Positions 45,470-54,446 of a DNA stretch of 64,000 nucleotides are shown piece by piece. Position 1 is the first letter of the stretch; each line of letters starts with the position of its first letter. Source of the DNA: Lachnospiraceae bacterium (GTDB taxonomy: Bacteria > Bacillota > Clostridia > Lachnospirales > Lachnospiraceae); assembly GCA_017408735.1 (NCBI GenBank), contig JAFQUB010000027.1, positions 1 through 64,000 on the forward strand, read 5' to 3'. The notes beneath the pieces are model-generated. The model was given only the letters and a program-made list of their open reading frames with translations. It did not search any database and was not told the origin of the DNA. A program made the position numbers and the translations under genes.

Positions 45470-46405
45470 ATGAGAAAAATATCATTTGTAATACCATGTT
45501 ATAATTCAGAAAAAACCATTGAAGATGTTGTGAAAGAAATTGAAGTTACAATCGAAAAACGAGGAAAAGACGATTATGAAATTGTATTAGTGAATGACTG
45601 TTCAAAAGACAATGTGTGGGAGAAAATAAAAAGCATTTCCAAACAAAATGCAAAGGTAACGGGTGTGTGTTTTGCGAAGAATTTTGGACAACATGCTGCG
45701 TTAATGGCAGGATATCGCAAAGCCACAGGAGATATTGTGGTTTCCTTGGATGATGATGGACAAACACCGGCAGATGAAGTATATTCTTTGATTGATAAAA
45801 TGGAAGAAGGCTATGATGTGGTATATGCATCCTACCCACATAAAAAGCACAGCTTTGCAAGAAATCTGGGAACTAAAATGAATAACTTTATGTGCGAAGT
45901 GCTTTTGGGTAAGCCAAAAAAATTAATGATTACCAGCTTTTTTGTTGCTAAAAAGTATATCGTAGATGAAATCGTAAAATATGAAAATTCTTATACTTAT
46001 GTACCTGGATTGGTATTAAGAACGACAAAAAGTATTGGCTCGGTACCGGTATGTCATAGAGAAAGGGAAGTAGGAAATTCCGGTTATAGTTTTGCGAAGC
46101 TTGTGGCATTATGGATTAACGGTTTTACAGCATTTTCCGTGGCACCTCTTAGAATCTCTATGGTCATGGGAATGAGTTCTGCAGCAATTGGATTTATTTA
46201 TTTGATTTATGTAATCGTAAACAAGTTTTTCAATCCTTCTGTTCCATTAGGATGGAGTTCTACCACAGCTATATTGTTATTGCTAGGTGGCATGATTTTG
46301 TTTGTACTGGGAATGATAGGTGAATATTTAGGAAGAGTTTACATCAGTTTAAATAGCGCACCACAGTATGTAGTGAGGGAAGAAACAGATGATAAAGAAA
46401 AGTAA
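45470..46405 (+). CDS. ArnC/GtrB-like polyprenyl-phosphate sugar synthase
   Basis: 311 residues: GT2 domain (VIPCYNSEKTI, VNDCSKDN, LDDDGQTP with the catalytic DDD) and two C-terminal helices (about 225-295). FGQHAALMAGYR and VPGLVLRTT resemble ArnC, which places a 4-amino-arabinose derivative on undecaprenyl phosphate. With a WecE-like gene before it and two small flippase subunits after it, the donor is probably the modified 4-amino sugar. GAGAGG precedes the ATG. Confidence 0.88.
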   Translation: MRKISFVIPCYNSEKTIEDVVKEIEVTIEKRGKDDYEIVLVNDCSKDNVWEKIKSISKQNAKVTGVCFAKNFGQHAALMAGYRKATGDIVVSLDDDGQTPADEVYSLIDKMEEGYDVVYASYPHKKHSFARNLGTKMNNFMCEVLLGKPKKLMITSFFVAKKYIVDEIVKYENSYTYVPGLVLRTTKSIGSVPVCHREREVGNSGYSFAKLVALWINGFTAFSVAPLRISMVMGMSSAAIGFIYLIYVIVNKFFNPSVPLGWSSTTAILLLLGGMILFVLGMIGEYLGRVYISLNSAPQYVVREETDDKEK

Positions 46406-46763
46406 AAATGAAAATTCTAAATCAAAAATAAGTTCTATGATATTTTTGCATTTGACCTTTTTTATATATTCTTTGGCTTCTGTCTTGTCAAAAAGGGCAG
46501 GGGTAGAAGACGTGTTAAGTATAAAATTTTTGTTTTTTTACGGAATGGTTTTGGTTATTTTAATGTTGTATGCTGTGTTGTGGCAACAAAATTTAAAAAG
46601 AATCCCTTTGGTTACGGCATATGCCAATAAGGCAGTTACCGTAATCTGGGGGATGATATGGGGAGTGTTATTATGGCACGAAAAGATTTCTATTAAGAAT
46701 ATCATAGGTGCTGTAATAATTATGCTCGGTGTAGTTTTGATTGCAACAGAAGAAAAGGAGTAG
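46389..46763 (+). CDS. SMR/EamA-type flippase subunit, ArnE-like
   Basis: 124 residues with four hydrophobic helices after a basic N-terminus. Typical small-multidrug-resistance end KNIIGAVIIMLGVVLIAT and NKAVTVIWGMIWG in the third helix. It overlaps the ArnC-like gene by 17 bases and is followed 2 bases later by a second protein of the same type. Paired SMR proteins such as ArnE/ArnF flip undecaprenyl-phosphate-amino-arabinose, which fits this setting better than drug export. Confidence 0.83.
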   Translation: MIKKSKNENSKSKISSMIFLHLTFFIYSLASVLSKRAGVEDVLSIKFLFFYGMVLVILMLYAVLWQQNLKRIPLVTAYANKAVTVIWGMIWGVLLWHEKISIKNIIGAVIIMLGVVLIATEEKE

Positions 46764-46765
46764 CG

Positions 46766-47101
46766 ATGATATATATTGTGATATTTTTAGTATCTGTCTT
46801 AATATCTTCCTTGTCGCAGGTGCTTTTAAAGATTAGTGCTGAAAAAAAACATTCCAGTATATTGAAAGAATATCTTAATGTGAGAACTATGATGGCATAT
46901 GGATTGTTTTTTGTGTCCACTTTGATTACAGTAATTGCCTATAAGTATGTATCTTTATCTATGGGGGCAGTGTTAGAAGCAAGTGGATATATTTTTGTTA
47001 CAATATTTGGTACACTAATATTGAAAGAGAAAGTTGGAAAGAAAAAATTGGTGGGATTGATTTTTATTTTGACCGGTGTTTTGATATTCAATATACCATA
47101 A
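46766..47101 (+). CDS. SMR/EamA-type flippase subunit, ArnF-like
   Basis: 111 residues, four helices. N-terminal LISSLSQVLLKISAEKK and C-terminal KLVGLIFILTGVLIF are typical of the ArnE/ArnF/EamA group; the third helix has VLEASGYIFVTIFGTLILKEK. AAGGAG lies at the right spacing. Probable partner of the preceding gene in a heterodimer moving a polyprenyl-phosphate sugar to the outer face. Confidence 0.84.
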   Translation: MIYIVIFLVSVLISSLSQVLLKISAEKKHSSILKEYLNVRTMMAYGLFFVSTLITVIAYKYVSLSMGAVLEASGYIFVTIFGTLILKEKVGKKKLVGLIFILTGVLIFNIP

Positions 47102-47135
47102 GATAATTAGGAAGATGGGTAAAGGAAAAGTGTTT

Positions 47136-48665
47136 ATGAAGATGAAAAAGAATGTTGCATGGGGGATTAGAATATTATTTGTGTTAACTCCATGGATTTC
47201 AGGAATGGTTTATTGTCTGATGCAGAATATATCGATATTGGAGATATATAATCCGGGTGGATATTGGAATGATGAGGTGAGTTATTATAAGCAAATTGAG
47301 GGAATGGTCGAAAATGGGATACCAAAAGGCTACTTTGCTTATAATGATTCAAAAGCACCGATAGGTTCTATGGGACCTTGGTGTATTTTATTATTTCTGC
47401 CATATGCATTTTATGGTAAAATTTTTGGATGGTCATATATTTCGCCAATACTCTGTAACATACTTTTTTTGACACTAGGTTTTTTGGGGTTCATGTTTTT
47501 TTCGAAAAAGGATTGCAAGACACTTTTGGCAGTAAGTGTTTTATATATTTTTAATCCGTTATTAACAAGATATCTGTTGTCAGGTATGGCAGAACCGTTT
47601 TTCTTTATGTGCATGTTGTTATATGCTGGACTTGTTATAAGATGTTGGGAAGAAGAAAAAGAAAATAAGTTAAGATATATCATAGGGATATTTGGGCTGT
47701 GTGGATATCTTACGATAATTAGACCATATGTTGTAATACTATTAATAATACCGACGATAGAACTCGTTAAATTAAAAGGAAAGAAGAGTATTTTTGTTTC
47801 TGGAATTATCATGTCATTGGGTGTGGCATTGTTTTATATTATTAACAGTAATTTTTGTGCACCGTATTTTACAGCGATGCCTTATGTGGCTAGTATAGAA
47901 TTATTAAAAAGCGGACAGTTTATCAGTGCAATTGAATATTTGTGGCTTTCATTTGTAGATTATATCAAGACAATAGTATTTTATGTTGAAAAAACTTTTT
48001 CGATAGGGTACGCAGAGGGAGAGATGTATGCATATTATGGAGTGTATCTTCTGCTGGTGATTGTGCAATGTATTTTTGAGAAGAATAAAAAGTACGTCAT
48101 GATATTAGTTGAAAGTTTGCTGATAGCAATAGCTATATTTGTGTTTTACAGACCGCAACCTGGAGCTAGAAATATTATGATGCTTAGTGTGTTGTTCATA
48201 GTTTTTATCGCATGCGCCTCCAAAAAGTTAGCTGCATATATTATAGTGGCGCTTGCTTTCTTTGTTACAGTTCCGCGAAATACAGATGTATATACACTTC
48301 CTGCAAGAACTGAGGAAAAAACAGAATATACTAAAGAATACGAAGAAATGTTTAGTGAATATATAATTTTGGCAGAGGAAGTGTCATGGGAAAATTCTGT
48401 AATGTGGATAATGAATGATACAAATGAAGATAATACAGAAAATTATGTTGTTCCATACAATATATTATATGCATTGCCGAAGGGGAGTGGTTTCAGTGTA
48501 ACCCAAGGCACCTATGTGCTTGCAAAAGGAACGGATGGAATCTATTCTAAATACATTCTGACACCTAGCAAAGGAAGGGTAAATGAATTGTTAATCGAAA
48601 AAGGGTGTGTATTATTAGACACGAAAGACGATATTAATTTGCTCTTAAACGTTAGGTATAAATAA
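47136..48665 (+). CDS. GT-C-like membrane glycosyltransferase
   Basis: 509 residues, about eleven helices and a soluble end of about 100 residues. The first outer loop has GGYWNDEVSYYKQIEGM, with the acidic NDE expected for GT-C catalysis. Placed directly after the flippase pair, it is the best candidate for transferring the flipped amino sugar. Start 47136 has AAAGGA about 9 bases upstream; the ATG at 47115 has its site too close. Confidence 0.78.
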   Translation: MKMKKNVAWGIRILFVLTPWISGMVYCLMQNISILEIYNPGGYWNDEVSYYKQIEGMVENGIPKGYFAYNDSKAPIGSMGPWCILLFLPYAFYGKIFGWSYISPILCNILFLTLGFLGFMFFSKKDCKTLLAVSVLYIFNPLLTRYLLSGMAEPFFFMCMLLYAGLVIRCWEEEKENKLRYIIGIFGLCGYLTIIRPYVVILLIIPTIELVKLKGKKSIFVSGIIMSLGVALFYIINSNFCAPYFTAMPYVASIELLKSGQFISAIEYLWLSFVDYIKTIVFYVEKTFSIGYAEGEMYAYYGVYLLLVIVQCIFEKNKKYVMILVESLLIAIAIFVFYRPQPGARNIMMLSVLFIVFIACASKKLAAYIIVALAFFVTVPRNTDVYTLPARTEEKTEYTKEYEEMFSEYIILAEEVSWENSVMWIMNDTNEDNTENYVVPYNILYALPKGSGFSVTQGTYVLAKGTDGIYSKYILTPSKGRVNELLIEKGCVLLDTKDDINLLLNVRYK

Positions 48666-48727
48666 GATTCTTGATGTGCAAGTGTTCGATACGATAAATT
48701 ATCTGAAGATTTATGGAGGCAAACATA

Positions 48728-49906
48728 GTGAAAAAAAGATTGCAAAAAAATACGATAGAATACAGAAATTATTTATTCATTTTCATGCTAATAGGAATGG
48801 CAATATTATATAGTGTGTTTTTTATGCACTATACATCGTATGATTTCGAACAACACAATAAAGTTGCAGAATGGATTGAGCAGGGGAATTTCAACATGGA
48901 GGAAGCAAAGGATGCCGATATCTATTTGCATATTTTGTCCTATCCGTTATATCATATATTAACAGCATTGGCTTCGTTTGTGTTGCGAATTGATATGCAT
49001 ACGGCAATGGCGATTGTTTTGACGATTGCGAATGTCGTAATGGTTGTTTTAGTACGTTGGAGTATGTTATATTTAACCAAAACGGACAATGCCAAATACA
49101 GATATTTTATTGATCTGGTTAGCTGTACCTCAACCATATTTGTGAATATGGTTTCCCCGTTAAATGAATACAGATATTATGCGAGACAAGGTGCGGCCAA
49201 TCCAATACACAATCCCACTATTATGGTGGTGAAGCCTTTTGGGATTTTGGCATTAGTGATATTTTGTCAGCTTTTACTAAATTATAAAAAGCAACAGTAT
49301 GAAATAAAAGAATATGTATTGTTTAGTGTGATATTATCAGTAGGCTGTGTGGCAAAACCGAGCTTGCTAATGGTTCTGTTGCCTGCCATGGGACTGCTTG
49401 TGTTAAAAGAAATAATATGTGATAAAGCGTTAAAGCTTGCAATTTATATGTTTTTAGCGGTTTCTCCGTCATTGATTACATTAATTATGCAGTTCTTATT
49501 TGTCAATGCGTATAGTGAAGAATTGGCAACTCAAGTAGTAATTGGTGGCTTTTCAGGTTTTACAATTCAGGAAATATTTTTATGCTCATTTACTTCTTTT
49601 CCGGTTGTCTTTTGTGCATTTTCGTGGAAAGCCCTGAAAGAAGACAGAAATTATCAAGTTGCGATATTAACGTTGATTATCGGATGGTTGCAAATGTTCT
49701 TTCTTACACAGGGAAGCGCGGGAAACTATAGTTGGGGATACATTATCGGAATACAGATGGCTACAATTGTATCCCTCGTATGTACCGTGAAATATAAATA
49801 TCATCCAATACGTAAAGGGATTATATGGTTGGTATACGCTTATCAGGTGATATGTGGTATTAAATATATGGATATAGCTTTTCATAATATGAAGTTTTGG
49901 TTTTAA
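48728..49906 (+). CDS. Multi-pass membrane protein, probably GT-C-like
   Basis: 392 residues with about ten helices. The first outer loop has HYTSYDFEQHNKVAEWIEQG and then HILSYPLYHIL, similar in layout to GT-C enzymes. The GTG at 48728 is chosen because GGAGG lies 8 bases upstream, inside the codons that would follow an ATG at 48713. No closer family can be named. It sits between the flippase-linked GT-C gene and three lipid-sugar synthases. Confidence 0.7.
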   Translation: MKKRLQKNTIEYRNYLFIFMLIGMAILYSVFFMHYTSYDFEQHNKVAEWIEQGNFNMEEAKDADIYLHILSYPLYHILTALASFVLRIDMHTAMAIVLTIANVVMVVLVRWSMLYLTKTDNAKYRYFIDLVSCTSTIFVNMVSPLNEYRYYARQGAANPIHNPTIMVVKPFGILALVIFCQLLLNYKKQQYEIKEYVLFSVILSVGCVAKPSLLMVLLPAMGLLVLKEIICDKALKLAIYMFLAVSPSLITLIMQFLFVNAYSEELATQVVIGGFSGFTIQEIFLCSFTSFPVVFCAFSWKALKEDRNYQVAILTLIIGWLQMFFLTQGSAGNYSWGYIIGIQMATIVSLVCTVKYKYHPIRKGIIWLVYAYQVICGIKYMDIAFHNMKFWF

Positions 49907-49927
49907 ATTGACTAGGGAGGTAATGGA

Positions 49928-50890
49928 ATGTGTCCTTGTTTATACATGGTGATCCCCTGTTATAATGAAGAAAAGGTATTACCTATTACCAGTGAAATTT
50001 TCTTGAACAAAATGAAAGAACTGGTAAGTTTGGGAAAGGTAAGTAAAGACAGCAGAATTATGTTTGTCAATGACGGAAGTCGGGACAAAACATGGGAAAT
50101 CATCAAAGACTTATCTCAGAAAGAAGAATATATTATTGGAATTTGTCAGAGCAGAAACAGAGGACATCAGAATGCTGTGTTGGCAGGGATTATGGAGGCA
50201 AAGGACAAGTGTGACATTACCATTTCCATAGATTGTGACGGGCAGGATGATGTGAATGCCATGAACAAGATGGTGGACGAATATCTGGAAGGTGCAGAAA
50301 TTGTCTACGGTGTCCGCTCCAAAAGGGATACTGACACCTTTTTCAAACGCTTTACCGCAGAGACTTTCTACAAGCTGTTAAACAGTATGGGGGCTGAGGT
50401 GGTATACAATCATGCAGATTACCGTTTAGTAAGCAGTAAAGTGTTGCAGGAGTTTGAAAATTTTAAAGAAGTAAATCTTTTTCTGCGTGGAATGTTTCCG
50501 ATGGTAGGCTTTAAAAGCACTAGTGTATATTATGAGCGTGCAGAACGAGTGGCAGGAAAGAGTCATTATCCGTTGGCAAAAATGTTAGGTCTTGCTTTTG
50601 ACGGTATTACCAGTTTAAGTATAAAGCCTTTGCGAATTATTACAGGTATGGGCTTTGTGGTAGCTTTGATAAGTTTTTTGGGAATAATTAAATTTTTGTT
50701 AGATAAGTTTATGGGAAACACTGTGGCAGGCTGGGCAAGTCTGGTGTGTATTTTGTGTATGGTCAGCGGTATTCAGATGGTATGTATGGGAATCTTAGGA
50801 GAGTATATAGGTAAGATTTATATGGAAGTCAAGGGGCGACCGAGGTATATCATTAGTGAACGCACCTATCAAGAACAGCGTGACCAGTAG
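49928..50890 (+). CDS. GtrB-like polyprenyl-phosphate sugar synthase
   Basis: 320 residues. GT2 domain with VIPCYNEEKVLP, VNDGSRDKT, IDCDGQDD and HADYRLVSSK; two C-terminal helices end in GILGEYIGKIYMEVKGRPRY, the usual GtrB/DPM bacterial tail. Its product would be an undecaprenyl-phosphate monosaccharide. A GGGAGGT site precedes the ATG. First of three such genes in a row, which implies several different lipid-linked sugars. Confidence 0.89.
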   Translation: MCPCLYMVIPCYNEEKVLPITSEIFLNKMKELVSLGKVSKDSRIMFVNDGSRDKTWEIIKDLSQKEEYIIGICQSRNRGHQNAVLAGIMEAKDKCDITISIDCDGQDDVNAMNKMVDEYLEGAEIVYGVRSKRDTDTFFKRFTAETFYKLLNSMGAEVVYNHADYRLVSSKVLQEFENFKEVNLFLRGMFPMVGFKSTSVYYERAERVAGKSHYPLAKMLGLAFDGITSLSIKPLRIITGMGFVVALISFLGIIKFLLDKFMGNTVAGWASLVCILCMVSGIQMVCMGILGEYIGKIYMEVKGRPRYIISERTYQEQRDQ

Positions 50891-50899
50891 GAGGAAATT

Positions 50900-51847
50900 A
50901 TGGATAAAATTGCAGTATTGATACCTTGCTATAACGAGAGCAAAACAATTGAAAAGGTAATCAAAGATTTTAAAAATGCATTGCCGGAAGGGGTTATTTA
51001 TGTATATGACAATAATTCTACCGATGGTACAGCAGAAATTGCCGAAAAAGCAGGTGCGGTGGTTCGCCATGAGTATATGCAGGGCAAGGGAAATGTAATT
51101 CGCAGAATGTTCCGTGAAATTGATGCAGAGTGTTATGTGATGACAGATGGTGATGATACCTATCCGGCAGAATGTGCAGTGCAGATGGTAGAAAAAGTAA
51201 TAAAGAGAAATGTAGATATGGTGGTTGGAGACAGACTGTCTTCCACTTATTTTCAGGAGAATAAAAGACCATTCCACAATTTTGGGAATACGTTGGTAAG
51301 AAAATGCATTAATGTGCTGTTTCATAATGATATTAAAGATATTATGACAGGGTATCGCGCATTTAGTTATGAATTTGTGAAAACATTCCCGGTACTTTCT
51401 AAGGGATTTGAGATTGAAACAGAAATGAGTATTCATGCAGTGGATAAAAATATGTTTGTAGAGAATGTGGTAGTAGACTATAGGGACAGACCGGAAGGAA
51501 GTGTATCAAAACTGAATACATACTCCGATGGAATGAAAGTGTTAAAAACCATTGCAAGGTTGTACAGAACCTATAAACCAAGTGGCTTTTTTGGGATTAT
51601 CTCTTGCGTGTTAGCGTTAAGTGCAATACTGTTGTTTATACCAGTAGGATTAGATTATATGAATACAGGACTGGTAGAGAGATTTCCCACATTGATTGTT
51701 TGTGGATTCATTATGTTGACGTCAATCCAGTCATTCTTTTCAGGACTGATTTTGCAGACTATGGTACAGAAAAACAGACAGGACTTTGAGTTTGAATTGT
51801 GTAGTACTGTGGAACGAAAACGACAGCTGATGGAGGAGAAGGAATAA
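50900..51847 (+). CDS. DPM-like polyprenyl-phosphate sugar synthase
   Basis: 315 residues. LIPCYNESKTIEKV, YDNNSTDGT, TDGDDTYPAE (metal site) and DIMTGYRAFS, followed by two helices near 230-295. It is closer to the dolichol-phosphate mannose synthase-like group with NNSTD than to GtrB, so the sugar may differ from that of its two neighbours. AGGAGG lies just upstream. Confidence 0.88.
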   Translation: MDKIAVLIPCYNESKTIEKVIKDFKNALPEGVIYVYDNNSTDGTAEIAEKAGAVVRHEYMQGKGNVIRRMFREIDAECYVMTDGDDTYPAECAVQMVEKVIKRNVDMVVGDRLSSTYFQENKRPFHNFGNTLVRKCINVLFHNDIKDIMTGYRAFSYEFVKTFPVLSKGFEIETEMSIHAVDKNMFVENVVVDYRDRPEGSVSKLNTYSDGMKVLKTIARLYRTYKPSGFFGIISCVLALSAILLFIPVGLDYMNTGLVERFPTLIVCGFIMLTSIQSFFSGLILQTMVQKNRQDFEFELCSTVERKRQLMEEKE

Positions 51848-51862
51848 GGGGAGAAAATACGT

Positions 51863-52804
51863 ATGAAATTATCACTGGTAGTACCATGCTATAATGAAGA
51901 AGAAAATGTAGAATTATTTTACAAAGAAGTAGCTAAATGCTTCGAAGGTAAAATACAGGATTATGAATTCGTTTTTGTAAATGATGGAAGCAAGGATAAA
52001 ACCATGAAAAAGCTGAAAGAGATTTACAAAAACAGAAAAAGTGATAATGTAAAGCTGATTGGATTTTCCAGAAATTTTGGAAAAGAAGCGGCTATTTATG
52101 CAGGTATGCAACAGGCAGAGGGAGAATATACCACAATTATTGATGCAGATTTACAGCAACGTCCGGAAGTGGTGGTTCAGATGGTTCAGATTTTGGAAGA
52201 AAATGAAGATTATGACTGTGTAGCTGCTTTTCAGGAAAAAAGAAGTGAAGGCAAGGTATTAACTTTTCTTAAAAATAGCTTTTATAAAATTATTAATACC
52301 GTGGCAGACACGGAATTCATTTCCGGAGCCAGTGATTTTCGTACCTTTCGCACCAACGTGAGAGAGGCTATTTTAAGCGTAAGTGAATATCACAGGTTTT
52401 CTAAAGGGATTTTTTCATGGGTAGGATTTGAAACAAAATTTATTCCTTATGTGGCAGAACAGCGAAACGCAGGAACATCCAAATGGTCTTTTAGGAAGCT
52501 TTTCAAATATGGAATGGATGGAATCATTTCCTTTTCTGTAGCACCGTTAAGAATGGCTACCTGGGCAGGAACTATCTGTGCAGAGTTGGCATTGATATAT
52601 ATGGTAATTATATTTTTACAGAAATTGTTCTTCGGCATCGATGTTCCGGGACATGCTACAATCGTAACGCTGATTTTGTTTATTGGCGGTGTACAGCTGT
52701 TTTTTTTGGGGGTTTTAGGGGAATATATTTCTAAGATGTATATACAAGAGAAGAACCGACCTATTTACATAACCAGAGAAACCTATGGGATTGAGGAAGA
52801 TTAA
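51863..52804 (+). CDS. GtrB-like polyprenyl-phosphate sugar synthase
   Basis: 313 residues. VVPCYNEEENVELF, VNDGSKDKT, FSRNFGKEAAIYAG, DADLQQRPE and SGASDFRTF are close to GtrB/YkcC/YkoT-type enzymes; the C-terminal helices end in GVLGEYISKMYIQEKNRPIY. It is the last gene before the strong terminator closing the long plus-strand run. Confidence 0.9.
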   Translation: MKLSLVVPCYNEEENVELFYKEVAKCFEGKIQDYEFVFVNDGSKDKTMKKLKEIYKNRKSDNVKLIGFSRNFGKEAAIYAGMQQAEGEYTTIIDADLQQRPEVVVQMVQILEENEDYDCVAAFQEKRSEGKVLTFLKNSFYKIINTVADTEFISGASDFRTFRTNVREAILSVSEYHRFSKGIFSWVGFETKFIPYVAEQRNAGTSKWSFRKLFKYGMDGIISFSVAPLRMATWAGTICAELALIYMVIIFLQKLFFGIDVPGHATIVTLILFIGGVQLFFLGVLGEYISKMYIQEKNRPIYITRETYGIEED

Positions 52805-52814
52805 CTTGAAAAAG

Positions 52815-52852
52815 AAGAGGAGGGCATTAGCTGCGACTAACGCCCTCCTCTT
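52815..52852. terminator. Strong bidirectional terminator closing the long operon
   Basis: Arms AAGAGGAGGGC (52815-52825) and GCCCTCCTCTT (52842-52852), extended inward by TTAG/CTAA around CTGCGA. It is flanked by A and T runs and overlaps the stop of the convergent minus-strand gene. Confidence 0.85.
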
Positions 52853-54446
52853 TCTCACCAATAATAAACGGCAAACAAATTCCAAGTGGCAATCCCAAAG
52901 CAAAAATATACACATAACGCAAACTGAAAGCCACCGGTGTGGCAAGCAGAATAACCAGCCAGTTGGCAAAGGCAGGCACCAATATAAACCAGGATTTTTT
53001 GTCCTGCATGATACATAGGTACGAACAGACCAAGAAACACCATAGTAGTGTGCCGGAACCCATCATGGGGCGGAAGGAAGCTAGATTTTCCTGAATAGAT
53101 ATTCCGAATATCCGGGCAAACATATCGGTAGGCACAATGGAAAGTTCGTTGTCAGAAATATAAGTGTCCACATATCCATAGCTGTTTTGTACCAACGGTT
53201 TCCAGAACCCAAAAGTTTCCAGACAGTAGGCGTTTATATAATTTCCGAAGTTTCTTGTTAATACAGAAGCCCACACCTTGATAAAGGTAAGTTTATTTTC
53301 TTCCAAGTAAGAAGCGTTAAATTCTGAATCCCATTTAATGGTATCTACAATGCAGGGACGGTAATTCTTTTTCCAGTGTTTTTCAGGAAGGAGTGTAAAT
53401 AGAAATTCTTCTTCCGAAGGAGTTAATTCTCCATCGTTAGCAATGGTGTAACCTAACTGCTGTAAAGGAATTCCTAAAGATTCCACAAATTCACTTTCAA
53501 TTCCAAGCTTTGTGTAGAGGGGTCCCGTAATTGCAAAGTAAATCCCCATAAAACAGAGAAAAACTACAAAAGCCCGAAGCATCTGCTTGCGGTAGTAAAA
53601 GAATAAAATAAGGCTGCAAAGGATTGCTGTATATATACCATTGTTTCTAAAAAAACTAATAACGGCAAAAAGGAATACAAAAGCACCAATCACTCTATTC
53701 GAAGCCAGAATAGTGCCTTTCGAAGTTACTACTTCAAAGAGCAGCAGCATTAAAAGAAGCAGTGCACAGCTATAAATAGGATCTTTCCACAGGATTATGG
53801 CATAAGTTGGGAAAAATGGCATAATCCCATAAAATAAAAAGAAAATGAGTAAAAATATTTTGTTTACACCTTTTCGATAAAGCCATACAAGAGTGAAAGA
53901 TAAGGTTGCAGCCATAAGAAAGGATTGGCATAAGCTGTATAAAAATACTCCTGTGTTGATATTGCCAAGAAACAGACCGATTTTAATGAATACTCCCACA
54001 AATAAAGAATACACCACCGGATAATGATTGCTGGTGATGCGCTCTGAAAGTGCCTGACGTATGGAAACCAGTGAATCTGCCAGTACAGAGCCCGGATAGT
54101 AACTTAAAAGATAAGGGATCCAGCATAAAAGTAAAAATGCAGAAAGAATTAGCACATAGACCAAAGTAGCTTTGTCAGACAGAGTGTTCCTTTTTGTTAC
54201 GGAAAAATTTCCTGCAATAAAATTTAACAGGGAAAGAAGTACAAAAATAGCCACAAAGAACAGGAGAAAGATTCCTAAATCCTTAATTGTCCAGGCAGTT
54301 ATGTAATTTTTTTTCAGACTTCCTGCAATATTGCCGGAAAAGGTAATGTGACTCCCTTGTATAAAAAGTAGTGTAAACAAGAGTGAAAATAGTACCGTGA
54401 TATGTGATTTTTTCTTTGTGTATTGAAAAAATGATTCAAGCTTCAT
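52827..54446 (-). CDS. Large membrane protein, DUF6020-like
   Basis: 539 residues with about twelve helices. An outer loop holds SYYPGSVLADSLVSIRQAL and SNHYPVVYSLF, the pattern (YPG, Asp, Gln, HxP) of the DUF6020 membrane family associated with surface polysaccharide loci. The ATG at 54446 follows AAAGGAAA and overlaps the stop of the upstream gene by 4 bases, so both form one minus-strand operon. Probably GT-C-like; reaction unknown. Confidence 0.78.
   Translation of the reverse strand: MKLESFFQYTKKKSHITVLFSLLFTLLFIQGSHITFSGNIAGSLKKNYITAWTIKDLGIFLLFFVAIFVLLSLLNFIAGNFSVTKRNTLSDKATLVYVLILSAFLLLCWIPYLLSYYPGSVLADSLVSIRQALSERITSNHYPVVYSLFVGVFIKIGLFLGNINTGVFLYSLCQSFLMAATLSFTLVWLYRKGVNKIFLLIFFLFYGIMPFFPTYAIILWKDPIYSCALLLLMLLLFEVVTSKGTILASNRVIGAFVFLFAVISFFRNNGIYTAILCSLILFFYYRKQMLRAFVVFLCFMGIYFAITGPLYTKLGIESEFVESLGIPLQQLGYTIANDGELTPSEEEFLFTLLPEKHWKKNYRPCIVDTIKWDSEFNASYLEENKLTFIKVWASVLTRNFGNYINAYCLETFGFWKPLVQNSYGYVDTYISDNELSIVPTDMFARIFGISIQENLASFRPMMGSGTLLWCFLVCSYLCIMQDKKSWFILVPAFANWLVILLATPVAFSLRYVYIFALGLPLGICLPFIIGEKEEGVSRS

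Noticed and set aside
50795-51436. Long minus-strand frame of 213 codons opposite the DPM-like gene
   Set aside because: It is antisense to well-supported GT2 genes, has no ribosome site or family motif, and cysteine/histidine-rich composition typical of shadow frames.
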